NCBI GenBank assembly: GCA_963682055.1
Contig: OY821746.1
Location: 7,785,992 to 7,849,991 of the forward strand
From: Primula veris
Taxonomy: Eukaryota; Streptophyta; Magnoliopsida; Ericales; Primulaceae
DNA length: 64,000 bases
Direction: 5' to 3'
Under the pieces are notes generated by a model. The model was not told the origin of the DNA, made no database searches, and saw only the letters and a list, made by a program, of their open reading frames with translations. Shown here one piece after another: positions 59,790 through 64,000 of the stretch; position 1 is the first letter of the stretch; each line of letters starts with the position of its first letter. The translations under genes were made by a program, and so were the position numbers.

Positions 59790-60300
59790 GAGAGGGAGTT
59801 TTTTTCCTAAATGGTCCAGTGGACCACACAATTGCCCAGAATGGGCTACCTTTCTGAAATATTCCCAAAATGGTCTACTTTCGAAAAACGACCGATCGAA
59901 ATGATTAAAACGACCGGTCGTTTTATTATTGAACTCTGTGGAACAATTTGGACAAAAAACGACCGGTCGAATTGGACAATACGACCGGTCGTTTTTCAGA
60001 CAAAAACGATCGGTCGTTATGTACATTTCGATCGGTCGTTTTTATGGTGAACTCTCTGGAAGAAATCATACCTAAAACGATCGGTCGTTTCTGAAAAACG
60101 ATCGATCGTTTTTCTTGTGAACTCTCTGGAAGAAATTTGGATTTATTAGATCGATCGTTTTTTAATAACGATCGGTCGTCTGTGAATAAACGATCGGTCG
60201 TTTTTCACAGTCGACCGATCGACTGTAAACAATTTACAGAACAAAGAATTTTTGTCACTTTTCGACACTGATTTGGCAAAAAATATATAAAAACATGATC
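59790..60300. repeat. Left cluster of CGATCGGTCG palindromes
   Basis: About 12 copies of ACGAYCGGTCGT or close variants occur between 59887 and 60225, several perfectly palindromic (ACGACCGGTCGT, AACGATCGATCGTT). They are interspersed with GAACTCTCTGGAAGAAAT repeats. The cluster ends with CACTTTTCGACACTGATTTG. Upstream GGGAGTTTTTTTCCTAAATG (59796) looks like a possible Mutator-type terminus. Confidence 0.8.
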
Positions 60301-60926
60301 CCCTTTTTGAACATGATCACTTAAAAAATGATGTAAATTAATATGTTTAGTACATCGGATTGTCCGGAAGATTTATAGCACAAGTATTATCACATGAAAT
60401 GATGTCGTAAATTAATATGTTTAGTATAAGATGTGTAGGTGACGTTTTACTAAACATCCGATTTAAAACATCCGATTTAAAACGAAGTTAAACAAAGCTA
60501 AACGATTAAGGAAAACGATTAAGGAAAACGAACGATCAAATGCAAGCGATAAATTGGCCATAGTTTTGCCTAAAAACGGTCAATCGCCACAAATGAAAAC
60601 AACACAAATAACCCAATCAACTATAGATATATATACGCACAAGTTATAATAACAACAAAATCGCATTTGTAGAATTATAAATACGCAATCTCACAACGTC
60701 ATACAATTTAACACGTAATGATAAATAGCAACATAAAAAAGATAAAAACGCATACTATAAGTGCACAAACTCACAACGCATAAGCAACATAATAATGATT
60801 CATAAAATAAAGCGTTTGCTACTTATTACATCAAAAACCAACGTTGTTCGAAATCGAAAGAAATGAGAAATACAACGCAAAAACAAATGAGAAATACATC
60901 ATCAAAAATAACAAAAAAATATCCGC
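60301..60926. other. 3' flank of the plant-transposon-protein gene
   Basis: AT-rich, non-coding sequence with small duplications (AAATTAATATGTTTAGTA near 60335 and 60411; ACATCCGATTTAAAAC near 60453). It presumably contains the 3' UTR of the minus-strand gene. Confidence 0.4.
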
Positions 60927-60953
60927 CTAGTCGCGGTGGGAGGTTGCATCATC

Positions 60954-60991
<38 letters not shown>

Positions 60992-62279
60992 TTGGCCCGG
61001 CAAGGTTGGGAAAGAAGCGATTGTACTCGGCCCTTTGCTCGGTGCTCATTCGATCAAGTTCTTCGAGTTCTTCTTGACCCGGGTTCATGGATCGAAACAT
61101 ACGACGGGTCATTTGAGCATTGCGATATTGGTTTATATAGAGAGCGTTGTAGAAGTCGTCCGTGCGCGGGGGAGGGTTGGAGGATCCGACTTGGGCTTTT
61201 CCTTTGCCCCGAACTCGAGAGGGACGAGAGGAGGTACCGATATCGGTGGGGGGAATGGAATCGGAGGAGATAGCTACGTCCTCATGAGAAGCTCGCGGTG
61301 TTGGCTTAGGGCCGACATACTCTTCCTCTTCGGGGGTAAGAGAGGTATAGCCGGGGCCGGACACCCGCTTACCGGACCAAGTAATGGTCTTGTCGGTATT
61401 GTGGAATTTAATCGACATTTGGGAGAGATAGGAAGTGTCCCAAATGTGTTTGTCTTTGTTCTTGAAAAGCGTTCCACCGGGAACCAGGTTTTGGTCTTTT
61501 AAGATGGCAGAAATCAAGGCACCGTAAGGTAGCCCATTCTTGGATTTTGTTTTAAGCGAATCCATCTTAAAGAGAATGAGTGTCGCGAAGTCAAGTTTGA
61601 CTCGGCGATGGATACACCCAAGAAGGAAGATGTACTCGTTAGTAACATCCGTAAAGTTGGACGTATGAGGGAGGACGATGTGAGAGAGGATGTGGTAGGC
61701 TAGTTTGTTGCGGAATAGAAGGCCATGGGCTTTGTTGGAGCGATTCATATGGTTAGGATGAAAAATTTCGTCTTTCAGATCATTGAAGTTATCGATCTGA
61801 AGAGTTTCACAAAGTTCCTTGCTAGACTCATAGACACCGCCGCTATCTAGGCGTAAGAGAGTTCGTAAACGGTCGATACCGTAAACGAATTGTTGTCCGT
61901 TAAAGGATGAACGCAAACGGAGTGCGTCATCGGAGTCCCTATCTAGAACTAGGTGATAATAGAATTCATAGACATTTTCTTTGTAAAAGGGCTCTTTGAG
62001 AGTAAGAAGGGTATCAAGTTTGTAAAAGCTTAAATCTATCATAAGAGCGGAAAACCGTTCACGGAAAAGAGGCAAGTCTAGAGTGAAGTTGGTCAATATA
62101 CCTCTTTTACCCATCTCGGGTGGATAGAGAGGAGGAAGAGGGCCGGAAGAGGAACCGGGAGCGGAGGAGGAGCCGGTGCGCCGAGCGCGAGGAATAGCCG
62201 GACGACGAGTGGGCGGAGGCACGATCTCGTCCTCATGTTCATCGGCGAGGTTGAATGAGGCGCTTTTTGTACGAACCAT
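60927..62279 (-). CDS. Putative plant transposon protein (Transposase_32-like), 450 residues
   Basis: This is a single-exon frame opening MVRTKSASFNLADEHEDE. A proline/serine-rich N-terminus (to about 60) precedes a globular domain (about 60-320) with YKENVYEFYYHLVLDRDSDD, VYGIDRLRTLLRLDSGGVY and HILSHIVLPHTSN. The C-terminus has a Ser/Pro/basic stretch, YINQYRNAQMTRRMFR and a poly-Asp run encoded by a GTC/GAC microsatellite. The EFYxxL plus regularly spaced leucines recall the domain annotated as putative plant transposon protein in many plant genomes; that assignment is tentative. A TATA box lies 92 bases upstream. It is flanked on both sides by CGATCGGTCG palindrome clusters. Molecular function is unknown. 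Confidence 0.7.
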
Positions 62280-62370
62280 AGTTGAATTAGGGTTTTGAAG
62301 AATTGGGATTTTTAAAAAAACGGAATGAATCGAGAGTGATTATATGGATAATAAGAGGAATTGGGTAATA

Positions 62371-62378
62371 TATTTATA
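62371..62378 (-). promoter_or_regulatory. TATA box of the plant-transposon-protein gene
   Basis: TATAAATA on the minus strand (TTCTATAAATATATT), about 92 bases before the start codon. AAACCCTAAT precedes the ATG. Confidence 0.6.
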
Positions 62379-62499
62379 GAAAATTGGGATTTTTGGGTGA
62401 TTTGATGAAGAGGGGCGAATTTAGGGTATATAAGAGAGAGAGATATTTTTGATATAATGAAAAATTTAGGGTTTGAAACAATTAGAAGGCTGAAATACA

Positions 62500-62785
62500 G
62501 AAAAACGATCGGTCGTTTTATGAATCGATCGGTCGTTTTTGGACAGAATTCTTCCAGTGAGCACACCGAAATAACGATCGGTCGTTTTTTCATAACGATC
62601 GGTCGTCTGTGTAAAAACGATCGGTCGTTTTTCACATCGATCGGTCGTTTTTGGACAGAATTCTTCCAGTGAGCACACCGAAATAACGATCGGTCGTTTT
62701 TTCATAACGATCGGTCGTCTGTAACATTTAGACATAACAAATAATTTTTTGCACTTTTCGACACTGATTTGGCAAGAAAAATATA
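62500..62785. repeat. Right cluster of CGATCGGTCG palindromes, with 113-bp duplication
   Basis: Eight copies of (A)CGATCGGTCGTT lie between 62504 and 62721. A ~90-base block with GGACAGAATTCTTCCAGTGA is duplicated at a 113-bp interval. It ends, like the left cluster and in the same orientation, with CACTTTTCGACACTGATTTG. Confidence 0.85.
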
Positions 62786-63081
62786 TATAAATACTAAAAT
62801 ATATATAAAACCAATCAAATATATATATTTATGTTAATTGCACTTATTTATTTATGTTGTTCATTCTACTTTTTATGTTAATTGCATTTATTTATTTACT
62901 CTCATACTTATACTTAACAAACCAGTTTATCTTCTCAAAACACAGTATGAAAAAACACTGAGAATAAATATATATATTTCATCTTAAAAAAGACAATTAA
63001 AAGCGGAAAATTAAAATAGTACAAGATACATATTGTCTCGTTGATAAGCGTACAATTACAAGCGGACAATTACAGCTAAAA
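62786..63081. other. 3' flank of the MULE transposase gene
   Basis: AT-rich non-coding sequence; no feature beyond ATATATATA runs. Confidence 0.4.
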
Positions 63082-64000
63082 TCATAAGCGTCGAGGACGT
63101 ATTGGATACGGACACTTACGACAATCATGTCCTCGCCCTTGACAACTAGAACATCTCATACGTGCTCGTCTCTCCGACTGATCCATACCATTATGAATAC
63201 GAGTAGATCTTGGACGACCCCTTTCTCTTACAAGAGTAACATCCGGAAGAAATAATCTATCACATTCATCCCAATAGTCTTGATGCCGAAGAGGACAAAA
63301 TTGCGCCGAGTACGTACCTTCGTATGATTCAAGACTGTAATATTTTACTATGTAAGCTTCCCAATCAAGACGGTTTGCAGCGCATACGGAAAACACATGT
63401 GAACAAGGGATTCCATCACTCTGCCACTTACCGCAATCGCATTGCCAAAGTGAAAAGTCGACAACTTGAGTATTGCCTCCCCTGGAATTTCTTGAACTTG
63501 TACACACGGAATAAACCCCTCTTTCATAATCGAAAGTAACATTGGTATGACCAATGTCCGACCTACGTTTATCTAAAATTTTAACGATATTGGGACCATA
63601 TCTTGTGCCGCTGTTTCTCATCCCGATTACTATCTTTTTCCGCTCGCAAAAATAGTGTACCAACTTATAGAAAATAAGCTGCACAGCAGCAGTGATTGGT
63701 AAATTACGAGCAGCTTTTAAAACATTATTGAAAATTTCAGCCATGTTTGTGGTCATGTTACCATGTCGCCTCCCTTTATCATGAAAATATGACCACTTTT
63801 CCGCAGGCTCTTTCATCAACCATTGATATGCTTGAGGATTCATGACTTTTATTGCTTCCATGATTCTTTTCAATTTTCTTTCTTGTAATTCCCAAATGGC
63901 GTTCTCCGCTAACTTGTGTAAGTCAGGATCTCCTTTGAAAGCTTTCTTAAAATTATCCAAAAAATGATTTGAACAATATCGATGAACAAAACCTTGACCA
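63082..64000 (-). CDS. MULE (MuDR-type) transposase, C-terminal part
   Basis: The frame is open to the window edge (first visible residues GQGFVHRYCSNHFLDNF), so only the C-terminal ~306 residues are seen. It contains AYQWLMKEPAEKWSYFHDKG, TTNMAEIFNNVLKAARNLPI, then a SWIM zinc finger CDCGKWQSDGIPCSH. A CCHC knuckle CSSCQGRGHDCRKC lies near the stop. This order is that of plant Mutator-like transposases, which cut and paste elements with long TIRs and 9-bp duplications. The catalytic DDE part would lie beyond 64000. No stop interrupts the visible portion. Confidence 0.93.
   Translation of the reverse strand, partial: GQGFVHRYCSNHFLDNFKKAFKGDPDLHKLAENAIWELQERKLKRIMEAIKVMNPQAYQWLMKEPAEKWSYFHDKGRRHGNMTTNMAEIFNNVLKAARNLPITAAVQLIFYKLVHYFCERKKIVIGMRNSGTRYGPNIVKILDKRRSDIGHTNVTFDYERGVYSVCTSSRNSRGGNTQVVDFSLWQCDCGKWQSDGIPCSHVFSVCAANRLDWEAYIVKYYSLESYEGTYSAQFCPLRHQDYWDECDRLFLPDVTLVRERGRPRSTRIHNGMDQSERRARMRCSSCQGRGHDCRKCPYPIRPRRL

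Noticed and set aside
60863..61502. Plus-strand frames over the poly-Asp microsatellite (Arg- or Val-rich)
   Set aside because: They are shadows of the minus-strand gene at 60927-62279.

Overview
This is nuclear DNA from a flowering plant, probably a eudicot. It is AT-rich and its genes carry GT-AG introns. It holds nuclear-encoded plastid haem/chlorophyll biosynthesis and ribosomal protein genes, and many typical plant transposons (Tat-type Ty3/gypsy, L1-type LINE, Mutator-like, hAT, Harbinger, CACTA and stowaway-like MITEs). I cannot name the species.

Host genes lie in roughly the first half. A NARROW LEAF 1-like trypsin-family gene (+, 5 coding exons, 5885-11238) follows a long repeat-rich leader intron. 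A 60S ribosomal protein L27 gene (+, 2 exons, 14309-20183) comes next. A small cysteine-rich transmembrane-module (CYSTM) gene (-, 3 exons, 24045-24475) and HEMC, hydroxymethylbilane synthase (-, 5 exons, 25074-30128), follow. All four reconstruct to full-length uninterrupted proteins of 596, 135, 72 and 362 residues.

The most unusual feature is the single 5.47-kb intron of RPL27. It contains 27 near-identical ~142-bp tandem units, and each unit repeats the last ~45 bases of exon 1 together with the intron's own 5' splice site. The bases just before exon 2 are another diverged copy of the same coding segment and still read as L27-like protein. This is what would be expected if the intron arose by tandem duplication of an exonic AGGT-containing segment and then expanded as a satellite. 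The promoter and start codon of the same gene are also triplicated upstream.

The second half is mostly mobile DNA. From 30.7 to 33.7 kb there are two A-rich/T-rich foldback elements. From 33.9 to 44.8 kb lies a complete Tat-lineage Ty3/gypsy retrotransposon with seemingly identical 684-bp LTRs, a CTTCA target duplication and an intact 1859-residue gag-pol. It also carries an antisense three-exon gene with its own TATA box. From about 47.4 to 49.1 kb is a 5'-truncated LINE. A ~1.07-kb perfect-looking hairpin (51.2-52.3 kb) sits beside a 4.8-kb long-TIR element with a 9-bp target duplication, whose only gene encodes a plant mobile domain protein. From 59.8 kb to the end is a region with two clusters of CGATCGGTCG palindromes flanking an intact plant-transposon-protein gene, followed by a partial MULE transposase that runs off the window.

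All splice sites, domain calls and target-site duplications were read by eye from the sequence. No alignment, database search or expression data were available.
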